A stretch of DNA of 64,000 bases from Psychrobacter sp. Choline-02u-9 (GCF_002836505.1 NZ_PJBF01000059.1:124001-188000), one strand, 5' to 3'; shown: positions 27,630 through 38,329, numbered from the stretch's first letter. Notes: generated by a model from the letters alone, not told the origin. A program made the numbers and translations.

Positions 27630-29216
27630 ATGTCCAAAACTTCTACCGAGTCAGTGAATACGACAGCAACAGCTCCTCTATCTGCCGTAAAAGACACTGC
27701 CACTATCTTCAATCCTGCCGCGCCTACCATAGTACAAGCGCAGAGTCAGGCAGATGTCAGTCAAACAGATGCTAAACAACCTTACCATCATAAAGCCAAT
27801 CACAATCAGAACCGTAGTGTAGCCCAAAGCAGTGATGTTACGACTGCCAATGCGACTGCTACGATGCCAGTTAGTGCGGCGCCAAAGATTGGTTTTGTGT
27901 CACTAGGTTGTCCAAAAGCATTGGTAGATAGTGAGCGTATTATCACTGAGCTAAGCCGTGACGGCTATCAAGTGGCCAGTGATTATGATGGTGCTGACTT
28001 GGTCGTGGTAAACACTTGCGGCTTTATTGAGTCAGCGGTACAAGAGTCACTTGATGCGATCGGCGAGGCCATTAGCAAAAATGGTAAAGTGATTGTCACT
28101 GGCTGTCTGGGCAAAGAAGCGGACAAAATCCGTGAGATGCATCCGGCTGTACTAGCAGTGACGGGCGCGCATGCCTATGACGAAGTGATTACGGCAGTGG
28201 CGCAGCATGTGCCTAAGCCAAATCGCAGTCAGGACGCCAACTATGATCCAAAAATAGATTTGATTAATGAAGCGGGTATCAAACTGACCCCAAGCCATTA
28301 TGCTTATCTAAAAATATCAGAAGGCTGTAATCACCGTTGTACGTTCTGCATTATTCCAAGCTTGCGCGGTGATTTGGTATCGCGCCCGATTGATAATGTG
28401 ATGAACGAAGCACTGGCGCTCAAAAAAGCTGGCGTGAAAGAGTTACTTATCATCTCGCAAGATACCTCGGCATATGGCCTTGACCTAAAGTACAAGACCA
28501 GCTTTTGGAATGGCATGCCGCTCAAGTCTAAGTTTTATGACTTATGCCAAGCATTGAACGATTTGGGCATTTGGGTACGCCTGCATTATGTCTATCCGTA
28601 TCCACACGTAGACAAAGTCGTTGAGTTGATGGCTGAGAAGAAACTACTGCCTTATCTGGACATTCCGTTCCAGCATGCCAGCCATCGTATCCTAAAGGCG
28701 ATGAAACGTCCTGCGCATAGCGAAAACACCTTGGCTCGTATCAAAGCGTGGCGTGATATCTGTCCTGATATCGTGATTCGTTCGACCTTTGTGGTTGGCT
28801 TCCCTGGCGAAACAGAAGAAGATTTTCAGTGCTTGCTTGACTGGTTAGTTGAAGCACGCCTCGATCGCGTGGGCGCATTTACTTATTCAGAAGTAGAAGG
28901 CGCAGTGGCCAATGACTTGCCTGATCATGTGCCTGAAGACGTCAAGCAATCTCGCTATGAGCGTTTAATGGCGCTACAGCAAGATATTTCAGCGCAAAAG
29001 CTACAAGAAAAAGTCGGCAAGACTTTAACGGTATTGGTCGATGAAATTGATAGCGATGAAAATATTGCTATTTGCCGTAGCTATGCTGATGCACCTGAAA
29101 TTGATGGTCATGTCTATGTTGATGACATCAACGCTCAAGTCAAAGTAGGGCAGTTCTTAACCGTGACTATCGACGATGCTAGCGAATACGATCTATTCGC
29201 CAGTTATCAAGGCTAG
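27630..29216 (+). CDS. rimO: Ribosomal protein S12 methylthiotransferase
   Basis: Radical-SAM enzyme with two 4Fe-4S clusters that adds a methylthio group to Asp89 of ribosomal protein S12. Seen: UPF0004 domain starting [17 protein letters not shown], with further cluster cysteines in VNTCGFI and VTGCLGK; radical-SAM motif CNHRCTFC (Cys233, 237, 240); [13 protein letters not shown]; and a C-terminal TRAM domain. It has 528 residues against about 440 for E. coli RimO. The first 85 residues ([16 protein letters not shown]...) are Thr/Ala/Gln-rich and look disordered. The start at 27630 has AAGGT 6 bases upstream; a TTG at 27576 is less likely. Confidence 0.95.
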   Translation: MSKTSTESVNTTATAPLSAVKDTATIFNPAAPTIVQAQSQADVSQTDAKQPYHHKANHNQNRSVAQSSDVTTANATATMPVSAAPKIGFVSLGCPKALVDSERIITELSRDGYQVASDYDGADLVVVNTCGFIESAVQESLDAIGEAISKNGKVIVTGCLGKEADKIREMHPAVLAVTGAHAYDEVITAVAQHVPKPNRSQDANYDPKIDLINEAGIKLTPSHYAYLKISEGCNHRCTFCIIPSLRGDLVSRPIDNVMNEALALKKAGVKELLIISQDTSAYGLDLKYKTSFWNGMPLKSKFYDLCQALNDLGIWVRLHYVYPYPHVDKVVELMAEKKLLPYLDIPFQHASHRILKAMKRPAHSENTLARIKAWRDICPDIVIRSTFVVGFPGETEEDFQCLLDWLVEARLDRVGAFTYSEVEGAVANDLPDHVPEDVKQSRYERLMALQQDISAQKLQEKVGKTLTVLVDEIDSDENIAICRSYADAPEIDGHVYVDDINAQVKVGQFLTVTIDDASEYDLFASYQG

Positions 29217-29243
29217 ATATCCAATAAGATATGCGAGTGAAAA

Positions 29244-29274
29244 TTGCCCAATGGCGGGCAGTTTTTGCTACAAT
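29244..29274 (+). promoter_or_regulatory. Candidate pyrH promoter with extended -10
   Basis: TTGCCC (29244-29249), 19-bp spacer, TGCTACAAT at 29266-29274 as an extended -10. The pyrH ATG lies about 115 bp further on. Confidence 0.45.
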
Positions 29275-29388
29275 TAGCGCAATTTAGCCTTTTTAATACG
29301 CTTAGCTGTAAGTGTGGCGTTGTGGCCAAACTCGATTTGTATTTTACCGATAATTTTCTTTATAATTTCATGATAACAAGGTGACCTC

Positions 29389-30114
29389 ATGTCTGACAAA
29401 AACCCGCGTTACGCTCGTATCTTGCTGAAACTCTCCGGTGAAGCCTTAGCTGGTAGTAAAGACATGGGTATTGATACCGAAGTGCTTGATAAAATGAGTC
29501 TGTCTATCGCTCACTTGCGTGGGCTTGGTGTCCAAGTCGGTATCGTAGTCGGCGGTGGTAACTTATATCGCGGTGCGCAATTGCAAAAAGAAGGTCTCGT
29601 TGGCCGTGTCACAGGTGATCAGATGGGCATGCTAGCGACCGTTATGAACGGACTGGCAATGCGTGATGCGCTTGAGCGTCGCAATATCAAAACTCGCTTG
29701 ATGTCAGCGTTACCGATTGGTGAAGTCACTGAAAGCTATAGCAGTCGTAATGCCATTCGTTATCTTAAAAACGGCGAAGTTTGTATCTTTGTCGCAGGTA
29801 CGGGTAACCCATTCTTTACCACTGACACCGCTGCTTGTTTGCGCGGTATCGAAATCGAAGCTGGTTTGATTTTAAAAGCGACTAAGGTCGATGGCGTTTA
29901 TGACAAAGACCCAAGCCTACATGATGATGCAGTCAAATATGACGGTCTGACTTTTGATGAAGTACTAGAGCAAAAGCTAGGTGTTATGGATTTAACGGCT
30001 ATCGCATTATGCCGTGAGCATAACGTACCGCTGCAAGTGTTTGACATGACTAAGCCTAATGCATTATTGAATGTCATCATGGGTGAAAATGAAGGCACAC
30101 GAGTTTTTCATTAA
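29389..30114 (+). CDS. pyrH: UMP kinase
   Basis: Hexameric amino-acid-kinase-fold enzyme that converts UMP to UDP with ATP, feeding pyrimidine nucleotide and cell-envelope sugar synthesis. It has 241 residues, the normal length. Seen: [13 protein letters not shown] at the N-terminus, [50 protein letters not shown] and [19 protein letters not shown] lies before the ATG. It heads the pyrH-frr-uppS-cdsA-dxr-rseP-bamA cluster, whose order is widely conserved in gammaproteobacteria. frr begins 112 bp later. Confidence 0.97.
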   Translation: MSDKNPRYARILLKLSGEALAGSKDMGIDTEVLDKMSLSIAHLRGLGVQVGIVVGGGNLYRGAQLQKEGLVGRVTGDQMGMLATVMNGLAMRDALERRNIKTRLMSALPIGEVTESYSSRNAIRYLKNGEVCIFVAGTGNPFFTTDTAACLRGIEIEAGLILKATKVDGVYDKDPSLHDDAVKYDGLTFDEVLEQKLGVMDLTAIALCREHNVPLQVFDMTKPNALLNVIMGENEGTRVFH

Positions 30115-30226
30115 TTGATGCGATACTGGCAACTAACGTCAGTAAATAGCTAACGATTAGCAACAAATAATTAATATCCCAATAGCAAATAAAAGATTTG
30201 TCGGTAACGATAAATAAGGATACACA

Positions 30227-30781
30227 ATGATTAAAGAGATTAAGCAAGACGGCGAAGCACGCATGCAAAAAACATTGGAAGCGCTTGAAAGCACTTTCAG
30301 TAAAGTTCGTACTGGCCGTGCGCATCCAGGTATGTTGTCAGGTGTGATGGTCAGCTACTACGGTTCTGATACACCATTGAACCAAGTAGCAAGCGTCAAC
30401 GTTGAAGACTCACGTACCTTGCTGGTTCAACCATTTGACCGTACGATGGTACAAGCAGTAGACAAGGCCATTCGTGAAGCAGATTTGGGTCTAAACCCAA
30501 TGTCTGCTGATGTGATCCGTGTGCCGATGCCAGCATTGACAGAAGATACCCGTCGCGATATGCAAAAGCTTGCACGTGGTGAAGCTGAGAGCAGCCGTGT
30601 TTCTATCCGTAATATTCGCCGTGACATGATGAATGACATCAAAGATTTGGCAAAAGAAAAAGAAATCTCAGAAGACGATGAGCGCCGCGCTAACGATGAT
30701 ATTCAAAAAATTACTGACAAATATATCGAAACAATTGATGCTCGTTTGAGCAAGAAAGAAAGCGATTTGATGGAAGTTTAA
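30227..30781 (+). CDS. frr: Ribosome recycling factor
   Basis: tRNA-mimicking protein of 184 residues that, with EF-G, splits the post-termination ribosome. Seen: [20 protein letters not shown] in the N-terminal part, [39 protein letters not shown] and a C-terminal helix rich in Lys/Glu ([17 protein letters not shown]). The length is standard. AAGGA lies before the ATG. A terminator follows, so uppS is likely transcribed mainly from its own promoter. Confidence 0.97.
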   Translation: MIKEIKQDGEARMQKTLEALESTFSKVRTGRAHPGMLSGVMVSYYGSDTPLNQVASVNVEDSRTLLVQPFDRTMVQAVDKAIREADLGLNPMSADVIRVPMPALTEDTRRDMQKLARGEAESSRVSIRNIRRDMMNDIKDLAKEKEISEDDERRANDDIQKITDKYIETIDARLSKKESDLMEV

Positions 30782-30839
30782 TACTGATATAATTGTGATT
30801 TATAACAAGAATCAGTTTGATAGATTATCTGTCATTGAG

Positions 30840-30876
30840 CAGCCAATACTTTGTAGCTATTGGCTGTTTATTATTG
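30840..30876 (+). terminator. Probable terminator after frr
   Basis: A 9-bp perfect stem CAGCCAATA / TATTGGCTG with a 9-base loop, then TTTATTATT. The rest of the 30782-31169 gap is AT-rich with no supported gene; a promoter for uppS must lie there but I cannot place it. Confidence 0.65.
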
Positions 30877-31169
30877 TGTAGACTGATATAGTTAATCCTC
30901 TATAAAAGAGTCGCAGCGTTAACCTCGATTGAAGTATCGCATATACATCTGAACTCGGTTGCTGGTCTCTCTTTTAAACTGAATCAACTATATGCAGCCA
31001 TATCTAGAACATGCCAAAAACGCGATTGATTAGACTTTGTTCATCGCATTCTGAGCATTAAAAATTCACAATATAATTATGATAAGTTAGTGAATTATAT
31101 AAATGGCACTTTTTATTCGCCGTTGCACACGTTATTATTATTTTACCTTAACAATAAGCAAGTTCGCCT

Positions 31170-31928
31170 ATGTCCACTTCAGCCGTTTTGGCGCCCGCTA
31201 TTCTTCCTCGTCATATCGCCATCATTATGGATGGTAATAATCGCTATGGTAAGGCCAATAATTTAGGCCAAGGTCAAGGTCATATAGCGGGTAAAAATGC
31301 ACTAGATCCCCTTGTTGATTATTGTGTCAGTACAGGCATTAAAGTGCTGACCGTTTTTGCGTTTTCTAGCGAAAATTGGCAGAGACCGCCTAGTGAGGTA
31401 GCATTGTTGATGCAGCTACTCACATCGACGATTCATGAGCAAATGCCGCGCATGAATGAGTATCGTATTCGCTTGCGTTTCATCGGTGACCGTAGTCAAC
31501 TTAGTGAGTCATTACAAACGCTAATGGTTGATGCAGAAGAAAAAACGGCGAAGTTTGACGCAATGACGCTAGTGATTGCGATTAGTTACGGTGGGCAGTG
31601 GGATATTGCAAATGCAGCAAAACAGCTGGCTCAACAAGTTCAAGCTGGCGAATTAAAAGCTGAAGATGTCAGCGAAGAGTTGTTAGGTAATTACGTACAG
31701 TTAGCCGATACGCCAGCAGTAGATATGCTAGTGCGTACGGGCGGCGAGTATCGTATTTCTAATTTCTTATTGTGGCAATCTGCTTATGCTGAGCTATTTT
31801 TTACTCCCACATTATGGCCAAATTTTACAGCAGAAGAGCTGGCTTTGATGATCGCAGATTTTGCTAAACGCCAACGCCGCTTTGGCAAAACCAGCGAGCA
31901 AGTAGTGATAGAGCAGCAAGGTCACTGA
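31170..31928 (+). CDS. uppS: Undecaprenyl diphosphate synthase
   Basis: cis-Prenyltransferase that condenses farnesyl diphosphate with eight isopentenyl diphosphates to C55-PP, the lipid carrier for peptidoglycan and O-antigen. It has 252 residues. Seen: HIAIIMDGNNRYGKANN with the catalytic Asp21, VLTVFAFSSENWQRP, LRFIGDRSQL, ISYGGQWDI and DMLVRTGGEYRISNFLLWQ. This supplies the substrate of the envelope pathways whose other genes lie just downstream (cdsA, dxr, lpxD). Confidence 0.96.
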   Translation: MSTSAVLAPAILPRHIAIIMDGNNRYGKANNLGQGQGHIAGKNALDPLVDYCVSTGIKVLTVFAFSSENWQRPPSEVALLMQLLTSTIHEQMPRMNEYRIRLRFIGDRSQLSESLQTLMVDAEEKTAKFDAMTLVIAISYGGQWDIANAAKQLAQQVQAGELKAEDVSEELLGNYVQLADTPAVDMLVRTGGEYRISNFLLWQSAYAELFFTPTLWPNFTAEELALMIADFAKRQRRFGKTSEQVVIEQQGH

Positions 31929-32062
31929 GCAGTGAGTTGATAGATAAGTTTAGTCGGTTCAGTTCAGTTAGTATTGTATAACTGGTCAATAAGGTTGGTT
32001 TATGCAATGATAAACGGCTTGGATTAGTATTAAATGCTATCACTAGGCCATCGTTAGTTAGC

Positions 32063-32071
32063 TGCTATAAT
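32063..32071 (+). promoter_or_regulatory. Extended -10 promoter candidate for cdsA
   Basis: TGCTATAAT (32063-32071) is a perfect extended -10, 47 bp before the cdsA ATG. There is no convincing -35. Confidence 0.55.
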
Positions 32072-32117
32072 GCATTTTTTGACCATCTGTTCTTCATTAT
32101 TATAAGGCTCGATAAGT

Positions 32118-32927
32118 ATGTGGCAACGAATTAAGACGGCAATTGTTCTCGTTATTATCGTTGGTATTGCAATGTTTGCGAGCCAAACACCTATTTTATT
32201 TGCACCACTGTTGGCCATAGGGGTCATTATCGCCGCTCATGAGTGGGCTAAATTGATGCCTAAATGGCGCCAACCTGCGGTATTCGTTCTATTGATTTTA
32301 GCGCTCACTATATTATCACTAATGTTCAAAGTGACTTGGTTGTTTTGGTGGGTGGCGTCACTCGTTATATGGCTGATGGCGCTGTCTTGGGTTCGAGTCT
32401 TCCCAACACAAACAAGATGGTACGGCAACCAGCTGGCAATGATGGGCGCGGTTATTCTGACGGCATCTATCACGGCGATGTTCTATCTCTGGCAACTGTC
32501 GGCATGGTGGCTGCTATATGTGTTCTTATTAGTATGGTGTGCAGATAGCGGTGCATATTTCGTTGGACGCAAACTTGGTCGCCGAAAAATGGCACCCAAT
32601 GTCTCACCCAATAAGAGCATGGAAGGGTTGGCTGGTGGCCTCGTCACAGGGCTGTTAGTTGTGGTAGCCATTAGCGTCTTTAAATTACAGCTGACCGGTG
32701 TACCGTTAATCGCATTTGTAGCGTTATCGGCCATCACTATTCTTGCCTCTGTACTTGGGGACTTGTTCGAGTCGATGCTCAAGCGCCGTGCTGATGTAAA
32801 AGATTCAGGCACTATCTTGCCAGGTCACGGTGGTATCCTTGACCGTATCGATTCTCTGTTGTCTGCAACACCGATATTTGCCCTTGGTTTTTGGGTGATA
32901 CAGCAGCTTGGTTTGATAGTGGTGTAA
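32118..32927 (+). CDS. cdsA: Phosphatidate cytidylyltransferase
   Basis: Integral inner-membrane enzyme that makes CDP-diacylglycerol from phosphatidate and CTP, the common precursor of all membrane phospholipids, including the cardiolipin made by the cls product at the window start. It has 269 residues with about eight hydrophobic helices. The C-terminal CDS signature is seen in pieces: CADSGAYFVGRKLGRRKMAP, SPNKSMEGLAGG, LGDLFESMLKRRADVKDSG and LPGHGGILDRIDS. dxr follows after about 58 bp. Confidence 0.95.
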   Translation: MWQRIKTAIVLVIIVGIAMFASQTPILFAPLLAIGVIIAAHEWAKLMPKWRQPAVFVLLILALTILSLMFKVTWLFWWVASLVIWLMALSWVRVFPTQTRWYGNQLAMMGAVILTASITAMFYLWQLSAWWLLYVFLLVWCADSGAYFVGRKLGRRKMAPNVSPNKSMEGLAGGLVTGLLVVVAISVFKLQLTGVPLIAFVALSAITILASVLGDLFESMLKRRADVKDSGTILPGHGGILDRIDSLLSATPIFALGFWVIQQLGLIVV

Positions 32928-32985
32928 GGTTTATAGTTAATAGACGATATTCTATTTTTATTATTTTTAAGTATCATGGGCATTG

Positions 32986-34194
32986 ATGGTTATGACGCAA
33001 CGCATCGCCGTACTAGGCGCGACAGGCTCGATTGGCGATAGCACCTTAGCAATATTGGCGGCGCAACCGCACACTTACGAAGTCTATGCTTTGTCAGGCT
33101 ATCATCGCTTAGATAAGCTATTTGCACTCTGTCAGCAGTTTTTGCCGAAACGCGTCAGTGTGCCGACGTCAGCCGTAGATGATTTTGCTCACAGGCTTAA
33201 AGCCGCGGGGATTGATAGTGAGGTCGTAGGGGGTGAGGCAGGATTGGTAGATATTGCCACTGACTCACAGACTGATACGGTTGTAGCGGCGATTGTAGGG
33301 GCGGCAGGGTTGCCGTCTACATTAGCAGCAGCCCGTGTAGGTAAGCGTATCTTATTGGCCAATAAAGAAGCCTTAGTGATGGCAGGTAAAGTTATGATTG
33401 ATGCGGTCAAGACACACAAAGCCACTTTGCTGCCACTCGACTCCGAACACAATGCCATTTTTCAATGCTTGCCACTCGCTATTCAGCAAGACAATACGCA
33501 AATCCATCAGTCAAATCATGGTGTTCGTAAACTATGGTTGACAGCCTCTGGTGGGCCATTTTTGCAGCAGTCGTTCGAGCAAATGCAGCAGGCAAGCGTC
33601 GCAGAAGCGGTCAAACACCCGAATTGGTCAATGGGTCAAAAAATATCTGTCGATTCGGCGACGATGATGAACAAGGGGCTTGAGCTGATAGAAGCCTGTC
33701 ATTTATTTGATTTGCCTGAAGATAAGATAAATGTGGTCATTCATCCACAAAGTATCATTCACTCAATGGTAGAATATAGCGATGGGAGTTTTTTAGCACA
33801 GCTGGGTAGTCCAGACATGAAAACCCCAATTGCACATGCGCTTAGCTATCCTGATCGAATTGATAGTGGCTCGCAGCCGTTAGACTTATTTGCACTTAGT
33901 GGTTTGGAGTTTATTGAGCCAGATCTACAAAAATTTGCCTGTTTGCGTTTGGCTCGCCAAGCTATGCAAGCAGGGACGCAAGCCACAATTGTGCTCAATG
34001 CGGCAAACGAAATTGCAGTAGCAGCGTTCCTCGATGGTAAAATACGTTTGACGGATATTGCTGATATTAACGAACAAGCCTTAAATGACATACAGCTGCC
34101 ACCATTGAACGAAACCGCTGACATAGAAGACATATTGGCAATCGATAAGATTGCACGCCACTTGACTGATAAGTTGGTAGCAAAGCTGACATAA
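32986..34194 (+). CDS. dxr: 1-deoxy-D-xylulose-5-phosphate reductoisomerase
   Basis: NADPH-dependent second enzyme of the MEP isoprenoid pathway, upstream of the UppS substrate. It has about 402 residues, normal length. Seen: IAVLGATGSIGDSTLAIL (NADPH site), KRILLANKEALVMAG, PLDSEHNAIFQCL (metal site DSEH), LTASGGPF, and WSMGQKISVDSATMMNKGLE with EACHLF. The start is ambiguous among ATG 32986, ATG 32992 and TTG 32983. GGG about 5 bases before 32986 favours that one. Ends 96 bp before rseP. Confidence 0.96.
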   Translation: MVMTQRIAVLGATGSIGDSTLAILAAQPHTYEVYALSGYHRLDKLFALCQQFLPKRVSVPTSAVDDFAHRLKAAGIDSEVVGGEAGLVDIATDSQTDTVVAAIVGAAGLPSTLAAARVGKRILLANKEALVMAGKVMIDAVKTHKATLLPLDSEHNAIFQCLPLAIQQDNTQIHQSNHGVRKLWLTASGGPFLQQSFEQMQQASVAEAVKHPNWSMGQKISVDSATMMNKGLELIEACHLFDLPEDKINVVIHPQSIIHSMVEYSDGSFLAQLGSPDMKTPIAHALSYPDRIDSGSQPLDLFALSGLEFIEPDLQKFACLRLARQAMQAGTQATIVLNAANEIAVAAFLDGKIRLTDIADINEQALNDIQLPPLNETADIEDILAIDKIARHLTDKLVAKLT

Positions 34195-34290
34195 TCGTAG
34201 CAAGCGTCTCTTAGCTGATACATGATATTGCTAAACGATATTAGCGAAGATGTTGATAAAAATGCTGAGAGACAATACTGAGAAAAAATC

Positions 34291-35667
34291 ATGACGTTTT
34301 TACTAACACTTCTTGCCGCCATATTTGTCTTGGGCCCGCTTATTGCCTTACACGAGTGGGGACATTATATTGTGGCGCGGCTTTGCGGTGTCAAAGTGCT
34401 AACGTACTCTATCGGTTTTGGTCCTAAAGTTTTTGGTTGGACCAGTAAAAAAAGCGGCATCGACTATCGTATCTCAGCATTGCCACTTGGCGGCTATGTA
34501 AAGATGCTAGATGAGCGTGAAGGTAATGTCGCAAAAGATGAGCAGCACCTTGCATTTAATCGGCAACATCCGCTCAAGAAAATTGCTATCGTTGCAGCTG
34601 GCCCTATCATGAATTTTGTCATCGCTATCGCGCTATTTTGGGTACTATTTATGACCCCATCTGAGCAGTTGGCGACTAAGATTGGTCAGGTACTACCAGA
34701 TACGCCTGCTGCGATAGCACAGTTACCAGTCGGTGATAAGATTGTGGCGATTGATGGACATGATGTGCAGACATGGGAAGGTATTAACTATCGCCTTGCA
34801 GGACGTATGGGTGAGACGGATAATGTCAGCATTACCTTGCAGTCAGATGCCCAAACCGATCAGTCGACTAAGACATATAAAGCACCCGTCACACAGTTTA
34901 TGCAAGGTGAAGCTCAAGGCAAAGATGCATTGACCAGCTTTGGTATGTTGCCATGGCAGCCGCAGATTGCGCCGATTGTAGGCGGTTTGGCTCCTGATGG
35001 TGCCGCTAGTCGCCAAGGTCTAAAGGTTGGCGACCGTATTACTGCTATTAATAATGAGTCAATTGAAGACTGGATTACTGCCACACGTATTATTCGTGAT
35101 AATCCTGAAACGCTGCTTAATTTTACGGTGTTACGTGATGATAAGTCTGTACAGTTGCAGATTATGCCTCAAGGTAAAAAAGACAACTTGGGTAATGATT
35201 ACGGACAGATTGGTGCGATGGTTGATCAGACTGAGATTGTGATTCCTGACGATTACAAGACTACCGTGGTCTACGGTCCTAGTGAGTCGTTAGTTAAGTC
35301 GTTTGAAAAGACTGAGCAGCTCGCGGTAATGACTGTAAGCTCGATGGGGAAAATGCTGTCAGGTATGATTGGTTTAGACAATTTATCAGGGCCAATTACC
35401 ATTGCTAAAGTTGCCAAGCAAAGCTTTGATATCAGTTGGCAAATGGTATTATCGACAGCGGCGCTGATTAGCTTGAGTCTTGCCGTCTTAAACCTTTTGC
35501 CGATTCCAGTATTAGATGGTGGTCATATTGTCTATCATTTTATTGAGCTGATTCGCGGTAAGCCACTGTCTGAAGGTGTGCAAATGGTCGGTCTAAATAT
35601 CGGTTTACTCTTACTGGCAGGTTTCATGGTGTTAGCAATTGGTAATGACATCAGCCGGCTATTTTAG
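34291..35667 (+). CDS. rseP: Site-2 intramembrane zinc metalloprotease
   Basis: Inner-membrane protease that completes the cleavage of anti-sigma factors (RseA in E. coli) and clears signal peptides. It has 458 residues. Seen: HEWGHY motif at residues 21-26 in the first helix, GGYVKMLDEREG after the membrane-reentrant loop, two PDZ domains (about 115-220 and 225-310) and the third zinc ligand in PVLDGGH near residue 409. The final helices end GFMVLAIGNDISRLF. Its place directly before bamA is the usual one and ties it to outer-membrane stress signalling. Confidence 0.96.
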   Translation: MTFLLTLLAAIFVLGPLIALHEWGHYIVARLCGVKVLTYSIGFGPKVFGWTSKKSGIDYRISALPLGGYVKMLDEREGNVAKDEQHLAFNRQHPLKKIAIVAAGPIMNFVIAIALFWVLFMTPSEQLATKIGQVLPDTPAAIAQLPVGDKIVAIDGHDVQTWEGINYRLAGRMGETDNVSITLQSDAQTDQSTKTYKAPVTQFMQGEAQGKDALTSFGMLPWQPQIAPIVGGLAPDGAASRQGLKVGDRITAINNESIEDWITATRIIRDNPETLLNFTVLRDDKSVQLQIMPQGKKDNLGNDYGQIGAMVDQTEIVIPDDYKTTVVYGPSESLVKSFEKTEQLAVMTVSSMGKMLSGMIGLDNLSGPITIAKVAKQSFDISWQMVLSTAALISLSLAVLNLLPIPVLDGGHIVYHFIELIRGKPLSEGVQMVGLNIGLLLLAGFMVLAIGNDISRLF

Positions 35668-35929
35668 TCAGCTGATGAGCAATATGGCTGATAAAGCACG
35701 ATATACTAATGGTTTTACGCCTATTATAGGCTGATTATTGTTATGATAGGCATGCTACTCTGTGTCGCAGCCTCTGTACTAATCGTAATTTTTAGTTTAT
35801 TTTGTGATGCAATTTATATAAAGTGTTCTGAGTTACCCTTGCATGGGTTTATAACCTTATGCGCACGGGTTAGACAATACGTGCCTTTTAACTTAACTTA
35901 AGCAATTTTTTTATTGACGGATAGTGTTT

Positions 35930-38329
35930 ATGCGTACGCCTTTAATTATGAGCGCGGCTGGGTTGCCGTTAGTTGTAGCGATGATGAGTATGCCAGTACA
36001 GGCTGCAGAATTTGTAGTAACTGACATCGGTTTTAATGGCTTACAACGTCTAACCCCTGATAGCCTCTATCCGGTCTTACCTGTTACGGTAGGCGATACG
36101 GTGAATGATAGTAGCTTAGCTGCCAGTATTAAGGCGCTATATGCAACTGAAAACTTTGCTGATATTCAAAGCCGTGTCGAAGGTGGCAAGCTAAGATTTG
36201 ACGTCATTGAGCGTCCAACGATCGCTGAAGTAACCTTTGAAGGTAACAAGCTTATTCCAAAAGAAGGGCTTGAGCAGGGATTGAAGAATGCTGGCCTTTC
36301 TGCTGGTGACGTGCTCAAGCAGTCTACCTTGCAAGGCGTGGCCAATGAGCTACAACAGCAATATATTAGCCAGGGCTACTACAATAGTAATATCGAAGTA
36401 GATCAAACGGTCCTTGATGGCAACCGCGTAAAACTTGACGTGCGCTTTGTAGAAGGCAAACCTGCTAAAGTTGTCGATATCAATATTATTGGTAACAAAC
36501 ACTTTAGTGATGAAGAGATTAAAGATGTTTTCGCGGTAAAAGAATCTTCATGGACGCGTCTATTATCTAAATCTGATCGATACGCTCAAGAGAAACTGGC
36601 TGCCAGTCTAGAGAGTTTAAAGGCGCTATATCAGAACGATGGTTATGTGCGTTTTTCAGTCGATAATGCTGTATTGAATATCAGCGAAGACAAAAGTAGC
36701 GTGTTTATCGAAGTTAGCCTAAGTGAAGGCGAGCAATACCAGTTTGGCGAAGTGAACTTTCTAGGTAAACCTACCTTTGAGAATAGTGAGCTAAAAGAGC
36801 TAGTGAGCTTTGCATCTAATGAAAAGTACTCGCAAGCAAAACTAGACGAAACCACTGCTTCTCTTAAAAGACGCTATGGTAATGAAGGCTATTATCTAGC
36901 TCAAATCAGACCAGTACCACGTATCAATGACGATACGAAAATGGTCGATGTTGATTACTATATCGACCCTGCACGTCCTATCTACGTTCGCCGTATTAAC
37001 TTTACGGGTAATATTAAAACGCAAGACGAAGTATTACGTCGTGAAATGCGTCAGTTAGAAGGTACGCTATCGTCCAATGACAAAATTCAACTGTCACGCA
37101 CGCGTTTGATGCGTACTGGCTTTTTTAAAAATGTCACTGTCGACGTTAAGCCCGTACCTAACCAGCCAGATCAAGTCGATGTGAACTATGTGGTTGAAGA
37201 GCAGCCTTCTGGTAGCTCAACGATTGCAGCCGGTTACTCACAAAGCGGTGGTGTGACTTTCCAGTTGGATTTGACCCAAAACAACTTCATGGGTACCGGT
37301 AACCGTGTTAAGGCTGCGCTTTCTCGTTCAGAGACACGTGACTCTTATAGCCTAGGTTATACCGATCCGTACTTTACAGAAAACGGTGTTTCTCAAGGTA
37401 TCAGCGGTTATTATCGCAAAACCAAATATGATGACGACAACGTTAGTAACTATGTGACAGATTCATATGGTGCGACGCTGAACTATAGTTATCCTATTGA
37501 CGAAACCAAACGCCTGAGTGCTGGTCTAAATGTAGACAACACAAAGGTTCGTGGTGGTCGTTATTTAGGTATATCTAATGTCCAAGAAATTCTAGACGAA
37601 GGCGGTACAAAAACGCCGGAAGTTGAGACTGATGGTGTTGCTACCTTCAAGAATGATTATCAGACTTACAACCTATTGTTTGGTTGGGACTACAGCACTT
37701 TAGACCGTCCAGTATTCCCTACCAAAGGGATGAGCCATGCGGTTGATGCAACCATCGGTCTTGGCGATGCCAACTACCAAAAGCTAACTTATAGCGGCAA
37801 TATATATTACCCTATTTATAAAGACGTGATCGCGCGTGGTTATACTAAGCTTGGTTATGGTAATGATTTACCGTTCTATGAGAACTTCTATGCTGGTGGT
37901 TATGGCTCAGTACGTGGCTATGAATCATCGACACTAGGACCTAAATCACAAGTTTATCTTGATGCGGTCAATGATCCAGACAACCAAACCTTTACCGCAG
38001 AAGAGGTTGGTGGTAATGCGCTAGCTACGTTTGGTGCTGAACTAATTTTGCCAATGCCGTTCAAAGGTGACTGGGCAGATCAAGTACGCCCAGTATTGTT
38101 TGCTGAAGGTGGTCAGGTCTTTGACACTTCTGATAAAGAAGATCGTACTTTTAATGACTCAGATGTTCCATTGCTGACTCAAGATAATGACTTCCGCTAC
38201 AGTGCGGGTGCTGGTATCACTTGGTATACGCCAATTGGTCCGATCTCACTTAGCTACGCGGTACCATTTGGTGACAAAGAGGGCGATAAGACTGAAAAAG
38301 TCCAGTTCCAGATTGGTAATACATTCTAA
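35930..38329 (+). CDS. bamA: Outer membrane protein assembly factor BamA
   Basis: Omp85 protein that folds and inserts outer-membrane beta-barrels. A signal peptide (MRTPLIMSAAGLPLVVAMMS, cleavage after VQA) precedes five POTRA domains (about residues 25-425) and a 16-strand barrel. The barrel contains YGSVRGYESSTLGP (the VRGF/Y motif of the sixth loop), and the protein ends with a terminal Phe (FQIGNTF), the sorting signal. It has 799 residues, close to the family norm. The ATG at 35930 is preferred over the GTG at 35924 (GACGG lies 9 bases before it). In E. coli skp follows; here lpxD follows directly. Confidence 0.97.
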   Translation: MRTPLIMSAAGLPLVVAMMSMPVQAAEFVVTDIGFNGLQRLTPDSLYPVLPVTVGDTVNDSSLAASIKALYATENFADIQSRVEGGKLRFDVIERPTIAEVTFEGNKLIPKEGLEQGLKNAGLSAGDVLKQSTLQGVANELQQQYISQGYYNSNIEVDQTVLDGNRVKLDVRFVEGKPAKVVDINIIGNKHFSDEEIKDVFAVKESSWTRLLSKSDRYAQEKLAASLESLKALYQNDGYVRFSVDNAVLNISEDKSSVFIEVSLSEGEQYQFGEVNFLGKPTFENSELKELVSFASNEKYSQAKLDETTASLKRRYGNEGYYLAQIRPVPRINDDTKMVDVDYYIDPARPIYVRRINFTGNIKTQDEVLRREMRQLEGTLSSNDKIQLSRTRLMRTGFFKNVTVDVKPVPNQPDQVDVNYVVEEQPSGSSTIAAGYSQSGGVTFQLDLTQNNFMGTGNRVKAALSRSETRDSYSLGYTDPYFTENGVSQGISGYYRKTKYDDDNVSNYVTDSYGATLNYSYPIDETKRLSAGLNVDNTKVRGGRYLGISNVQEILDEGGTKTPEVETDGVATFKNDYQTYNLLFGWDYSTLDRPVFPTKGMSHAVDATIGLGDANYQKLTYSGNIYYPIYKDVIARGYTKLGYGNDLPFYENFYAGGYGSVRGYESSTLGPKSQVYLDAVNDPDNQTFTAEEVGGNALATFGAELILPMPFKGDWADQVRPVLFAEGGQVFDTSDKEDRTFNDSDVPLLTQDNDFRYSAGAGITWYTPIGPISLSYAVPFGDKEGDKTEKVQFQIGNTF

